DNA of 64,000 nucleotides, taken from assembly GCA_947498355.1 (NCBI GenBank), contig CANMKA010000009.1, positions 61,290-125,289 of the forward strand, in the 5' to 3' direction. The notes under the pieces are model-generated. The model had not been told where the DNA came from. It saw nothing but the letters and a program-made list of their open reading frames with translations, and did not search any database. Every line of letters begins with the position of its first letter. Position 1 is the stretch's first letter. A program made the position numbers and the translations under genes. Below are positions 25,293 to 34,275 of the stretch, in pieces. This DNA comes from an uncultured Paraglaciecola sp. (lineage in GTDB: Bacteria > Pseudomonadota > Gammaproteobacteria > Enterobacterales > Alteromonadaceae).

Positions 25293-26330
25293 TTGAAAAT
25301 TATAAGATCACTAAGTGTCATACTTATTAGCGGCCTCTTGTTGAACACATCGTTCGTGGCCTCAGCACAAAAGAAAAATGTGACAATAATTGAGACTATG
25401 AATATCCCAATTGTTACTGAGATAAGTCAGGCCTACCAGCAGCAATTAATAAAAGCCTTTGAGCCAAACGAAATTAACGTAAGGGTCATCAATGCTTATG
25501 GGAGTTATGATAAAGCTACTAATATAATTGCAGAGGCAATTAACGGCCCAACAACACCAGATTTACTAGTGAGTGTTGCAACCCTAGCAACTCGTGCTTT
25601 GCTCGACAGCAGGCAGCTACACTCTATCCCTATGCAGTTCATGGTAGTAGCTGACCCAGTCAATGAAGGGATTGTTGACAAAATTGGCAACAAGAGCGAA
25701 TACCAGATAACTGGGCAGCCTCACGTCATTCCAACTAAGGCTAAGCTAGACTTGATTCGCCAGACCATAAAAGGACAATATTCAGCAAGTCGCCCCCTTA
25801 AAATAGCGCTGTTATCGTCTGACTATCCGTCTTCAACAAGTATCAAATCAGAACTTCTATCACACGTTAGTGCTTATCCAGAAATACAATTTATCGAAGT
25901 GAACTTCTCTTATTATCCGGGTGAAACTGGGCGTATCAAAATGCGAGAGCAAGCTTACAAGGCAATGGTTGGTGTGAGAGGGGCTATAGATGTTTACCTA
26001 ATGCCAAGTGGTCCTTTAGCATACGACCCTGAGTTTGTTACAAGACTAGATACAGAACTTAGTATTCCCAAATTATTTTCGACTGAGCTTTCAGGTGTAG
26101 AAGATGGGGCGATTGTTGGCATTTTCTCAAAATATTCAGATATTGGTTTAGCCTCAGCAAATATTTCGTTTCGAATTTTATCTGGGGTTAACCCACGTGA
26201 AATGGCGATCACTGCGCCGACTAACTTCAGTATTGCTGTTAACCTAAATACAGCTATCAAACATGGCTTTATCGTATCTTCAGACGTATTGGCTTTAGCG
26301 TCTACAGTATTTTCGGGTAAACAGCCATGA
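25293..26330 (+). CDS. Periplasmic ABC-type substrate-binding protein (PF04392 type), probably a sensor partner
   Basis: 345 aa with a signal peptide (KIIRSLSVILISGLLLNTSFVASA, cut after ASA). The body matches the ABC_sub_bind family: DLLVSVATLATRALL, IPMQFMVVADPVNEG, the ITGQP turn and the late NISFRILSGVNPREM segment. Such proteins usually feed an ABC importer for amino acids or similar small molecules, but no permease or ATPase gene is nearby. Instead its stop overlaps the ATG of a hybrid histidine kinase (ATGA), so it probably binds a ligand and presents it to that kinase. It starts at TTG (25293) with GAGA upstream; no better in-frame start exists. The ligand is unknown. Confidence 0.85.
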   Translation: MKIIRSLSVILISGLLLNTSFVASAQKKNVTIIETMNIPIVTEISQAYQQQLIKAFEPNEINVRVINAYGSYDKATNIIAEAINGPTTPDLLVSVATLATRALLDSRQLHSIPMQFMVVADPVNEGIVDKIGNKSEYQITGQPHVIPTKAKLDLIRQTIKGQYSASRPLKIALLSSDYPSSTSIKSELLSHVSAYPEIQFIEVNFSYYPGETGRIKMREQAYKAMVGVRGAIDVYLMPSGPLAYDPEFVTRLDTELSIPKLFSTELSGVEDGAIVGIFSKYSDIGLASANISFRILSGVNPREMAITAPTNFSIAVNLNTAIKHGFIVSSDVLALASTVFSGKQP

Positions 26331-28213
26331 AGCTCCAACGAAAACTCACCTTAATCTATATTCCTGTGCTGATTATTGGCATGGTGGGCTTGGGTTATTG
26401 GTCTTTTTTACAAGCTAAAAACAGTATCAATCATCAGGAATTTAGAACTCTGGACTTGCTATTAACTCAAATTGTCAGTGACAGTATTGACCGAAGACAC
26501 AATCTGATTAAAAACTCAGGGTTACTGGGAGTAGGCAACTTTGAAAGAGCTTATCAACAAGAAGTGTATATCGAACTCAGTGAGCTAGCTAAAAAGACCG
26601 ACAAGTTTATTCATATTACAGATAGCACAAGCTCAGAAGTATTTTTTAAAACTGATGACCGCGTTGAAAATACGGCTTTGTTAGGGGCGCAAATTACGCT
26701 AGTAGAGACCCATGGCAATATAGGTATGGGACGACTTAACACAGATCAGCAAGAGCTCTTGTTTGCAAAAATTCGATTTAAGCCTTGGAACTGGATTGTT
26801 TATGTAAGCGATTCTCAGCGAGTGATAGAAGAGCCCCTGCAAGTAATAAAGCGATTTACTATATTAGGGACCTTAATTGCGATAGTTGTCACGTCATTAC
26901 TCTTACACTTTGCCCTTGGGGAAATATTACTCTCAAAAATTAATGAATTAAAACGCGCAGCAAGTGAAATTTCTGGCCAATCAGCTGCCGTGTCTATTCA
27001 AATCGATACGAATGACGAATTAGGTGACTTAGCCAGAGACATGGAAGGTATGGCCAAGGCGATTACTCAAAATTTAGATAAGGCCAACCGAGCGAATCAG
27101 GCCAAAAGTGAATTTTTAGCAACCATGAGTCACGAAATTAGAACCCCTTTAAACGGGGTATTAGGTATGGCCAGTATATTGTCTAATTCGCCTTTGAACC
27201 CTGAGCAAAAGCGGCTGAGTAATTCACTGCTTATTTCAGCTAAATCGTTATTAGAAATTATCAATGACGTGTTGGATCTATCAAAAATTGAGTCAGGGAA
27301 GCTTCAATTAGAAGCTCAACTATTCGACATGACTGAGTTAATGTCGTCAGTTGAAGCTAATTTCTCAACCATTGCCAAAGAAAAGGGCTTGTTGTTCACG
27401 ATTGATAATCTAATTGCGCCTGAGTTAATGGTGTTAGGAGATAACACTAGAATCAGACAAATCGTACTTAACTTAATTAGTAACGCCCTTAAGTTTACCA
27501 ACCATGGCAAGGTTGAAGTAACCAGCTATATCGAAAGCGGCCATCTAATTATCGAAGTAGCTGATTCGGGTATTGGCATTCCTGCTGACAAGCTCGACAC
27601 CATATTCGACGCTTTTACGCAGCAAGATGCTAGCACCACAAGGAAATTTGGCGGAACCGGACTAGGTTTGACCATTATTCGACGCTTAGTAAACGCCATG
27701 CAGGGCGATATTACAGTTACGAGTAAAGAGGGTGAGGGTTCGTGTTTTACTGTGAATATTCCATGTGAGACTGCTTTGAATCGACGAAATGCTAGTGATG
27801 ATAGGTTTACCTCTGGCGCAGAGGTCTTGGGTACCAGCTTAATCAGCAAAACTGTATTGCTAGTAGAAGACAACGAAATAAATACTATGGTCGCCACCAG
27901 CTTCTTAGAGGAGGGTGGTCATCGAGTAGTTGCTGTAGAGAATGGCCTGCTCGCTGTAGAATCCATACAAAGTAGCACGTTCGACATAATCTTAATGGAT
28001 ATTCATATGCCGGTAATGGATGGTTTAGAGGCAACATCAGCCATCAGAGCATTGGATGACAAAGATAAATCGAATTTACCTATCATAGGATTAACGGCCG
28101 ATGCCTTTGAAGAGAGCCACCAAAAGTTCTTAAAATTGGGTATGAACTATGTGTTAACCAAGCCGGTAGATAAACTAGAGCTGCTTAGAGTGATAGCTAA
28201 GTTTTCTACTTAA
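26327..28213 (+). CDS. Hybrid sensor histidine kinase with receiver domain
   Basis: 628 aa inner-membrane sensor. Transmembrane helix 1 at about 8-28, a periplasmic domain at about 29-175 with a Cache-like end (FKPWNWIVYVSDSQR), helix 2 at about 178-200, HAMP (200-250), HisKA with phospho-acceptor His269 in MSHEIRTPLNG, and the ATPase domain (N-box NLISNALKF, then DSGIGIP and GGTGLGL). It ends in a receiver domain with Asp558 (LMDIHMPVMDG) and Lys612 (TKPVDK). No HPt domain and no response regulator gene are nearby, so the phosphorelay partners lie elsewhere. It overlaps the upstream binding-protein gene by four bases, an arrangement that recalls TorT-TorS or LuxP-LuxQ. Confidence 0.93.
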   Translation: MKLQRKLTLIYIPVLIIGMVGLGYWSFLQAKNSINHQEFRTLDLLLTQIVSDSIDRRHNLIKNSGLLGVGNFERAYQQEVYIELSELAKKTDKFIHITDSTSSEVFFKTDDRVENTALLGAQITLVETHGNIGMGRLNTDQQELLFAKIRFKPWNWIVYVSDSQRVIEEPLQVIKRFTILGTLIAIVVTSLLLHFALGEILLSKINELKRAASEISGQSAAVSIQIDTNDELGDLARDMEGMAKAITQNLDKANRANQAKSEFLATMSHEIRTPLNGVLGMASILSNSPLNPEQKRLSNSLLISAKSLLEIINDVLDLSKIESGKLQLEAQLFDMTELMSSVEANFSTIAKEKGLLFTIDNLIAPELMVLGDNTRIRQIVLNLISNALKFTNHGKVEVTSYIESGHLIIEVADSGIGIPADKLDTIFDAFTQQDASTTRKFGGTGLGLTIIRRLVNAMQGDITVTSKEGEGSCFTVNIPCETALNRRNASDDRFTSGAEVLGTSLISKTVLLVEDNEINTMVATSFLEEGGHRVVAVENGLLAVESIQSSTFDIILMDIHMPVMDGLEATSAIRALDDKDKSNLPIIGLTADAFEESHQKFLKLGMNYVLTKPVDKLELLRVIAKFST

Positions 28214-28276
28214 CCTGAATCTAGATTGCTTAGCATTGAACCGGGGCAAGACCTTAGCTCATGCTCAGCAATTTTA

Positions 28277-28298
28277 AGCCTAATTTGTTAATTAGGCT
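28277..28298. terminator. Hairpin between convergent genes (weak bidirectional terminator)
   Basis: AGCCTAATT, loop TGTT, AATTAGGCT: a perfect 9-bp stem between the kinase stop (28213) and the lipoprotein stop (28344). Neither side has a full T-tract; the minus-strand side has TTAAAATT. Confidence 0.5.
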
Positions 28299-28343
28299 CT
28301 AATTGTGGGGTATTCCATAATTTTGCTCACCTAGCTTAATTGA

Positions 28344-28793
28344 TTAGGCTGCAGAAATGAGCAATACCTCAACCTTCGGGGCACCAAAGCCGCCAAAGTC
28401 GATAGTGAATTGATAGGTGCCTGACTCTTTTGGGGTAAACCTAAAGTTTTCGTCTGTTGAGTCGCAATTGGCTTTAAACACACTTCCCGTTGAAATAACT
28501 TGATCAGACTTACCTTGATAGCCGCAATTAAAGCCTGGCGTCCACAGAGCATCTGCAAACTTAAAATCGTATGGTTGACCATCTGCAATTAATTCGATTT
28601 GTGTAGCATAGCGCTGAGGGCTCACTTCTTTTAGTTTGTATTTTTCGTCGGCTTCCCACCAAGAAAATACCCCTCGTAAATACAGACCATCATAGCTCCT
28701 TTCTTTGGTCAAACTTTCAATGGCAGTGGTTGCACAACCACTTAATCCTACTGTAAGTAAGACTAGAAGCCATGAGGATCTTAAATACTTCAT
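28344..28793 (-). CDS. Putative small lipoprotein of unknown function
   Basis: 149 aa. N-terminal signal ending in the lipobox LSGC (KYLRSSWLLVLLTVGLSGC), so probably anchored to a membrane after lipidation. The mature part has an aromatic stretch YLRGVFSWWEADEKYKL and a beta-rich C-terminus (FTPKESGTYQFTIDFGG) that resembles starch-binding or pullulanase-associated modules (pattern with FKFAD and W), but similarity is weak and I do not assign a function. It follows glyS by 20 bases and may share its transcript. Confidence 0.75.
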   Translation of the reverse strand: MKYLRSSWLLVLLTVGLSGCATTAIESLTKERSYDGLYLRGVFSWWEADEKYKLKEVSPQRYATQIELIADGQPYDFKFADALWTPGFNCGYQGKSDQVISTGSVFKANCDSTDENFRFTPKESGTYQFTIDFGGFGAPKVEVLLISAA

Positions 28794-28813
28794 ATATGCT
28801 ACTTAAAAATCAA

Positions 28814-30880
28814 TTAGTTAAGTACAGATATATCTGCACAACATAAGAACAAACTTCTTAGGTTAGCTAACAAAGACACACGGTTAATCTTAGTGTCTTG
28901 GTCATCGGCCATCACCATAACATTTTCGAAAAAGGCATCTATCGGCTCTTTCAACAATGCCAGTTCAGTTAAGACTGCAGCATAATCAGATTGTTCAAGG
29001 GCTGGTTGAATCTTCGCTTCGGTAAGCTTAACTGCGTCAGCAAGTGCAATTTCTGCGGGTTCGACCAATAGGCTAGGCTCAACTTTGTCGGCAGAGATAT
29101 CAGCATTTTTGCTAAGTATATTGGCTACGCGTTTATTCGCGGCAGCGAGGGCTGGTGCGACGTCTAAGCTTTTGAATGATTTAACCGCCTCGATACGTGC
29201 TGCAAAATCAGCAGGTCGAGTAGGGCGATTAATTAATACCGCTTGTACAACTGAAGCATTAACGCCTTGTTCGGCATACCACGCTTTAAAACGTGCCAAT
29301 ACAAAATCAGTTACAGCAGGGTTTAGTCCATCTGTTTTGATTTTATCGCCAAAGGTTTGTATTGATGCTTCAACAAGGTCGACTAAGTCCAATTCAAGCT
29401 GTTTTTCAACGATAATTCTTAATACCCCAATAGACGCTCGACGCAAAGCAAATGGGTCTTTATCGCCTTTAGGTATTTGACCAATACCAAAAATACCCAC
29501 TAGGGTATCGAGTTTGTCTGCTAGGGCAACACATAAGCTTATGTCTGAACTCGGTAATTTATCACCGGCAAATCTAGGCATGTATTGCTCATTTTGCGCA
29601 AGGGCGACTAATTCTGGTTCGCCGTCTGCTCGCGCATAATGCATACCCATTACACCTTGAACATCAGGAAATTCCATAACCATATTGGTCATTAAATCGG
29701 TTTTACATAAAAGCCCAGCGCGATGGGCTAATGCTGGGTCTACCTTGAGCATAGTAGCAATAGTTTGAGCCAAACTGGCAATACGCTCTGATTTCTCAAA
29801 TAAGGTACCTAGTTGTTTTTGGAACAATATGGTCTTTAAGCTTTCAAGTCGCGACCCTAAGGTTTGCTTTTTATCTGTGTTAAAGAAAAATTCAGCATCC
29901 GCTAATCTTGGGCGGATTACTTTTTCGTTACCACTTATTATGGCTTGCGGATCTTTACTTTCGATGTTGGTTACAAACACGAAACGCGACTTCAAATCTC
30001 CGTTTTGGTCGAGTAAAGGAAAGTATTTTTGGTCATCCTTCATGGTATAAATCAGGGCTTCTTTTGGCACAGCCAAAAAGGCTTGATCAAAGCTGGCAGT
30101 GAGTGCAACTGGCCATTCCACTAAAGAAGTCACTTCGTCTAAAAGCTCCGGATTAATATCAGCTATGGCACCTTCTGCTTTTGCCGCGGCTTCAACTTGT
30201 TGTAACACCTTAGCTTTGCGTTGTTCGTGATCAGCCAATACATAGTGTTTCTCTAACTGAGTAAGATAGTCGTTGGCATTATCGAGAGAAAAAGGTTCAT
30301 CAGAATGAAATCTATGCCCTTTTATTAAGCGATCTGATTGAATGCCTAGTACCTTACCGTCTAACAAGTCGGTGCCATACAAAAGTGTCATGGTATGAAT
30401 AGGGCGAATAAATTGTGTACTAGATTGACCCCATCTCATTGGCTTAGGAATAGGTAAACCTTTAAGGGCCTTTTCGGTTAATTCGGCCACTAAGTGCGTC
30501 ACACTTTTACCTTTAACCTCAGCCTTAAACAATAACCATTCGCCCTTGTCCGTTTTAAGACGCTCAGCTTGTTCTACTTGTATTCCGTTCGATTTGGCCC
30601 AGCCTTGTGCTGCTTTTGTGGGATTGCCGTCACTATCAAACGCAGCTGAAACAGCAGGGCCACGTTTCTCAACGGTTTTATCTGCTTGATATTCAACAAG
30701 GTTTTCGACCATCACAGCTAAACGTCGAGGCGAGGCATACCAGTTGATGTTAGAAAATTCGAAATCATTGTCGCTAAATTGCGCATGGATATTGTCTTTG
30801 AATGCGACAGCCAATTTGGCTAAAGACTTGGGTGGCAACTCTTCGGTGCCAACCTCAATTAATAGATTTTCAGTACGCAT
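28814..30880 (-). CDS. glyS: Glycyl-tRNA synthetase beta subunit
   Basis: Large subunit of the bacterial alpha2beta2 glycyl-tRNA synthetase; it binds tRNA-Gly. 688 aa (E. coli 689). MRTENLLIEVGTEELPPKSL is the conserved N-terminus; IYTMKDDQKYFPLLD and the HD-like DLMTNMVMEFPDVQGVMG segment are family motifs, and the C-terminus carries the anticodon-binding-like domain. The ATG lies one base after the glyQ stop. Confidence 0.98.
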   Translation of the reverse strand: MRTENLLIEVGTEELPPKSLAKLAVAFKDNIHAQFSDNDFEFSNINWYASPRRLAVMVENLVEYQADKTVEKRGPAVSAAFDSDGNPTKAAQGWAKSNGIQVEQAERLKTDKGEWLLFKAEVKGKSVTHLVAELTEKALKGLPIPKPMRWGQSSTQFIRPIHTMTLLYGTDLLDGKVLGIQSDRLIKGHRFHSDEPFSLDNANDYLTQLEKHYVLADHEQRKAKVLQQVEAAAKAEGAIADINPELLDEVTSLVEWPVALTASFDQAFLAVPKEALIYTMKDDQKYFPLLDQNGDLKSRFVFVTNIESKDPQAIISGNEKVIRPRLADAEFFFNTDKKQTLGSRLESLKTILFQKQLGTLFEKSERIASLAQTIATMLKVDPALAHRAGLLCKTDLMTNMVMEFPDVQGVMGMHYARADGEPELVALAQNEQYMPRFAGDKLPSSDISLCVALADKLDTLVGIFGIGQIPKGDKDPFALRRASIGVLRIIVEKQLELDLVDLVEASIQTFGDKIKTDGLNPAVTDFVLARFKAWYAEQGVNASVVQAVLINRPTRPADFAARIEAVKSFKSLDVAPALAAANKRVANILSKNADISADKVEPSLLVEPAEIALADAVKLTEAKIQPALEQSDYAAVLTELALLKEPIDAFFENVMVMADDQDTKINRVSLLANLRSLFLCCADISVLN

Positions 30881-30881
30881 G

Positions 30882-31790
30882 TTAGTTTTGCTCCTTTTTA
30901 CACATAGGAAAGCCTAGGGCTTCACGCGCATTGTAATAAGCCTGGGCACAAGCTTTAGATAAGGTTCTGACTCTCAATATATAACGTTGGCGTTCCGTTA
31001 CCGAAATGGCATGGCGAGCGTCTAACAGGTTGAATGCATGTGAAGCTCGCATGACTTGCTCGTAAGCTGGTAAGGGAAGATTCTGTTCAATGAGCTTTTG
31101 GCTGTCTTTTTCACATTGATCGAAGGTTGCAAATAACGCATCAACGTCTGCATACTCAAAGTTGTAGGTCGACTGTTCCACTTCATTTTGATGGAATACA
31201 TCTCCGTAAGTGACTTTACCCATAGGGCCATCAGTCCAAACCAAGTCGTAAATACTGTCTACTCCTTGGATGTACATAGCCAAACGTTCTAGCCCGTATG
31301 TAATTTCACCTGTTACGGGTGAGCATTCTAAGCCACCAACTTGCTGGAAATACGTGAATTGGGTCACTTCCATACCGTTAAGCCAAACTTCCCAACCTAG
31401 TCCCCAGGCACCCAGTGTTGGCGATTCCCAATTGTCTTCGACAAAACGGATATCATGTACCAAAGGGTCAAACCCAAGTTCTTTTAACGAACCTAAATAC
31501 AACTCTTGGATATTGTCTGGAGAAGGCTTAAGCATTACCTGAAACTGGTAATAATGTTGTAAACGGTTAGGGTTTTCACCGTATCTACCGTCAGTTGGAC
31601 GACGACATGGTTGAACATAAGCGCTACTTATCGGCTCTGGGCCCAGCGATCTTAAAAACGTCATTGGATGAAATGTACCGGCGCCTACTTCCATATCTAA
31701 CGGTTGAATAATCACGCAGCCTTGGCGTGCCCAATAGTCTTGAAGCTCAAGAATAAGGCCCTGAAACGTATTACAATCAAACTTTTGCAT
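30882..31790 (-). CDS. glyQ: Glycyl-tRNA synthetase alpha subunit
   Basis: Catalytic small subunit that activates glycine with ATP. 302 aa (E. coli 303). The start [20 protein letters not shown] and the class II motif stretch [18 protein letters not shown] are diagnostic, as is [17 protein letters not shown]. First gene of the glyQ-glyS pair; the 173 bases between it and the divergent tag gene must hold both promoters. Confidence 0.98.
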   Translation of the reverse strand: MQKFDCNTFQGLILELQDYWARQGCVIIQPLDMEVGAGTFHPMTFLRSLGPEPISSAYVQPCRRPTDGRYGENPNRLQHYYQFQVMLKPSPDNIQELYLGSLKELGFDPLVHDIRFVEDNWESPTLGAWGLGWEVWLNGMEVTQFTYFQQVGGLECSPVTGEITYGLERLAMYIQGVDSIYDLVWTDGPMGKVTYGDVFHQNEVEQSTYNFEYADVDALFATFDQCEKDSQKLIEQNLPLPAYEQVMRASHAFNLLDARHAISVTERQRYILRVRTLSKACAQAYYNAREALGFPMCKKEQN

Positions 31791-31963
31791 TGTCCTGCCA
31801 ATCTTATGTATGACACCAAATCTTCAACCAATACCGTTTGCTTACTAACAAAAATTGATTGAATAAGTGTAAAGTTAAAAAAACGGCTGCAAGTATACCT
31901 TTTGTCGTTACTTGAATGTAGGGTTCAGAAGATTAAATCTAGGATTAATTAGGAGTAACTCAA

Positions 31964-32557
31964 TTGACTAAACAAAGATGTAGCTGGGTGGGAAAGGATC
32001 CTCTGTATCAAGCATACCATGACAAAGAGTGGGGGGTGCCCAACTACAGTAGCCAATCACTATTCGCTAAGTTGTGTTTAGAAGGTCAGCAAGCGGGCTT
32101 GAGCTGGATTACGGTTTTAAAGAAAAGAGCCAATTATGAACGGCTATTCTTTAATTTTGATTCAAATAAAATCATCGAATTGACTGAGTCAGATATCGAT
32201 AGGTTGATGCTAGACACAGACATTATTCGTAACCGCCTAAAAATTAATTCAATAATAAAGAATGCAAAGTCTTATTTAAAAATTGAGCAAAATGAGGGTG
32301 ATTTCAGTAACTACATTTGGCAATTTACTAACGGTCAAACCCTTGTTAATCAATGGCAAGAGCACAGCCAGATCCCAGCTACATCTAGCGAATCAGATAA
32401 AATGGCTAAAGATTTGAAAAAACGGGGGTTTTCTTTTGTAGGGAGTACAATTTGCTATGCTTTTATGCAGTCTATGGGAATGATCAATGACCACACTGCT
32501 GACTGCTTCAGGCATGCCGAATGTTTAAAGCTTAGTGAGCAGCGTTCGAGCAGATAG
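31964..32557 (+). CDS. tag: DNA-3-methyladenine glycosylase I
   Basis: Base-excision repair enzyme that removes 3-methyladenine. 197 aa (E. coli 187). RCSWVGKDPLYQAYHDKEWGVP, LEGQQAGLSWITVLKKR and KKRGFSFVGSTICYAFMQS carry the catalytic and zinc-binding residues of the family (Cys near the N-terminus, His near position 18, and the HTADCFRH end). The start is TTG at 31964 with AGGAGT eight bases upstream. Divergent from glyQ. Confidence 0.95.
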   Translation: MTKQRCSWVGKDPLYQAYHDKEWGVPNYSSQSLFAKLCLEGQQAGLSWITVLKKRANYERLFFNFDSNKIIELTESDIDRLMLDTDIIRNRLKINSIIKNAKSYLKIEQNEGDFSNYIWQFTNGQTLVNQWQEHSQIPATSSESDKMAKDLKKRGFSFVGSTICYAFMQSMGMINDHTADCFRHAECLKLSEQRSSR

Positions 32558-32681
32558 GTAAAGGATAGGCAGGGTACAGTGTTTGTTTTTTAAGTTTGCA
32601 GTATGCAAGTCGGCTGTTGTTTTTTTAGTTATAGGAATAGCCAGTCTTACCTGCCTTGCTAAGCCAGATATTGCAGATTTT

Positions 32682-33119
32682 TTAAACCGAGAAAGTAGAC
32701 AGGCTCTGCATCTCTAGCAATATCTTTGATTCGAGCTGAGCTTCTATTTCTTCTCGTTTCATGTCTTGTTTGCGTGTTTCCAATTTGCTTTGCTCTTTTC
32801 TTGCTTGATGAGTCGGCAAGTCTTTCACCTGTTCGTACAAAGCATAAATAGACGGATACGCCTGAGAGTAATCAGGCTTGTTGTTAACCGGAATTGCTTC
32901 GAGTAAGTGATATAACCTAATGCTTGCTTCAGATAAATTACATTGCTGCTGGCTCACAGCTTTGGCTATGGTCTGAATGCTAAGGGTAATAGTGTAGACT
33001 CTGTCTTGTGTTTTTTTGTTTCTGGCGTCTTTTTGGGCTTTAACTTTAGATAGCAGTGAGCCAGCATAAAAGCCTAATCCGGCCACTATCAATACCGCTA
33101 CTGTAATTGCAATATACAT
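32682..33119 (-). CDS. DUF2489 family membrane-anchored protein
   Basis: 145 aa. One N-terminal transmembrane helix (YIAITVAVLIVAGLGFYAGS) followed by a charged, mostly helical cytoplasmic part. The CNLSEASIRLYHLLEAI stretch matches the DUF2489 family of gammaproteobacteria, often found next to yihI. No function is known. It lies 169 bases downstream of yihI on the same strand. Confidence 0.75.
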   Translation of the reverse strand: MYIAITVAVLIVAGLGFYAGSLLSKVKAQKDARNKKTQDRVYTITLSIQTIAKAVSQQQCNLSEASIRLYHLLEAIPVNNKPDYSQAYPSIYALYEQVKDLPTHQARKEQSKLETRKQDMKREEIEAQLESKILLEMQSLSTFSV

Positions 33120-33288
33120 AATTTACTCTCTACCTCCTTTTGGGGTTTGACTAACTCACTTATCCAAGGCCATCTTTTGTAAGTTGCAGCTGCTATAACC
33201 CTAACAGTCGACGCACAGTACATTTATACAATCTGGCTTATTTAAAGCCAGAGAGATGGTTTTAAACTTGTTTAAAGATAAAGGATAT

Positions 33289-33795
33289 TTATTTGGAATA
33301 ATCGTCCATATCTAACGATTCAAAACCCGTGAAGGTATCTGTACTGTTAGTTTCTGGATTAGGATCTTCATTTAAGCCCAGCATTTCACATAGCTCTTTG
33401 TGACGTGAGAGTTTACCCTGCAGGTAATGGCTTTCTTCTCGAGTTAACTTAGTATTTGAGTCTGATTTGTCTGCCAATTCGATAAAGCGCGGATCGTTTT
33501 CTAACGCTTCTAATTCCTTTTCGGGAGAAAAATACTTAACTTTTTCAATGGGTTTGTCTTGTTTAGTCGCAGTAGACTTAAACAAGTCTATGGGGGTTTT
33601 GCTGCCATGTCGTGGGTCTAGGTTTTTGGCTTGTGTTGGCTTGCCTCCAGTTTCTTGAATTTCTGAGTTTCTAGAACCTGCAGGTTTGCCTTTGGGCTTT
33701 TTAATCCGCTTCTCTTTAACCTTGCGTGAACTAGTGTTTGAGGTTTTTGGAATTCCAATTTGACCGACTTTACGAGACTTCTTTTTTCTAGGCAT
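33289..33795 (-). CDS. yihI: Der GTPase-activating protein YihI
   Basis: 168 aa (E. coli 169). Very basic N-terminal half (MPRKKKSRKVGQIG, KEKRIKKPKGKPAGSRN), the conserved DPRHGSKTPIDL motif near residue 81, and an acidic C-terminal half with LEALENDPRFIELAD and LSRHKELCEMLGL. In E. coli YihI stimulates the GTPase Der and influences ribosome assembly. The location close to engB and polA matches the E. coli order polA-spf-yihA-yihI. Confidence 0.92.
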   Translation of the reverse strand: MPRKKKSRKVGQIGIPKTSNTSSRKVKEKRIKKPKGKPAGSRNSEIQETGGKPTQAKNLDPRHGSKTPIDLFKSTATKQDKPIEKVKYFSPEKELEALENDPRFIELADKSDSNTKLTREESHYLQGKLSRHKELCEMLGLNEDPNPETNSTDTFTGFESLDMDDYSK

Positions 33796-33932
33796 GTGAC
33801 ACCGAATTTTGCGATAACGAATATGTGCGCAATTCTACCTCAGATTACTATTAATCCGAACTAATAAGTGGTGAATTGAATAGCAGTGATAATAGAAGGT
33901 AATACCAATTTGTATAAGTAAGTTCAACCCAC

Positions 33933-33967
33933 AAAAAAAGCGACAGGTGATAGCCTGTCGCTTTTTT
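33933..33967 (-). terminator. Strong Rho-independent terminator
   Basis: AGCGACAGG, loop TGATAG, CCTGTCGCT: a 9-bp GC-rich stem flanked by seven A on one side and six T on the other, so it can work in both directions. It is placed to end the candidate small RNA, or a long cytochrome transcript, before yihI. Confidence 0.88.
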
Positions 33968-34175
33968 AGAATCGAGTGTCGTTTGACACTTCTCCCAATT
34001 TTATTTTGGTTTTCTCTTTTTATGTTTTTTACAAAAACCAATGGGTGATCATCATGATTCTTTTATTATTAGTCCATTTACGTCTCTCAAAGACCTAAAT
34101 TATCTGAAATCAGCATAACAGTTTCAGCGCTTCCTTGACCTTATTGCTTATTTTTCGTCCTTTTTGTTATGTTTC
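33933..34175 (-). ncRNA. Candidate structured small RNA in the csrC position
   Basis: The 480-base gap between yihI and the cytochrome gene holds no credible gene but has structure on the minus strand. TCTGAAACATAACA pairs with TGTTATG and TTTCAGA further on (a 14-bp stem interrupted by a CTGA bulge), enclosing a loop with AAGGACG and AAGGAA. A small GTGTC/GACAC hairpin and a strong terminator at 33933-33967 follow. In E. coli csrC lies between yihA (engB) and yihI, reads toward yihI and ends in a very similar terminator (GGCGACAG...CTGTCGCC). Only about four GGA motifs are present, far fewer than in CsrB/CsrC RNAs, so the identity is open. The 5' end is a guess. Confidence 0.4.
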
Positions 34176-34210
34176 AGAGACTACAGCAAATAAAAAAATT
34201 TACAACTCAT

Positions 34211-34228
34211 TTACAATACAAATTGTAA
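34211..34228. promoter_or_regulatory. 18-bp palindrome upstream of the candidate small RNA
   Basis: TTACAAT, ACAA, ATTGTAA: perfect 7-bp arms. It lies between the cytochrome stop and the presumed start of the small RNA, about 45 bases before that start, a typical place for an activator or repressor site. It does not match the GacA/UvrY box TGTAAG-N6-CTTACA. Confidence 0.35.
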
Positions 34229-34275
34229 GGTTTTAGCCTTCAATCCCTATTGTGTGAGACCTATCTCTTTGTCTA

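Noticed and set aside
26191..26206. CACGTGAAA stretch (ACCCACGTGAAATG) as a third parS
   Set aside because: Only the central CACGTGAAA fits; the outer arms TGTT and ACA are missing, so it is below a usable match.
33835..34041. 68-codon minus-strand frame between yihI and the cytochrome gene
   Set aside because: It runs through a strong terminator hairpin and the candidate structured RNA, and the translation has no recognisable features.
33933..34175. Naming the structured RNA as csrC
   Set aside because: Position, direction and terminator fit, but CsrB/CsrC RNAs carry many GGA hairpins and only about four GGA are present, so only a neutral call is given.
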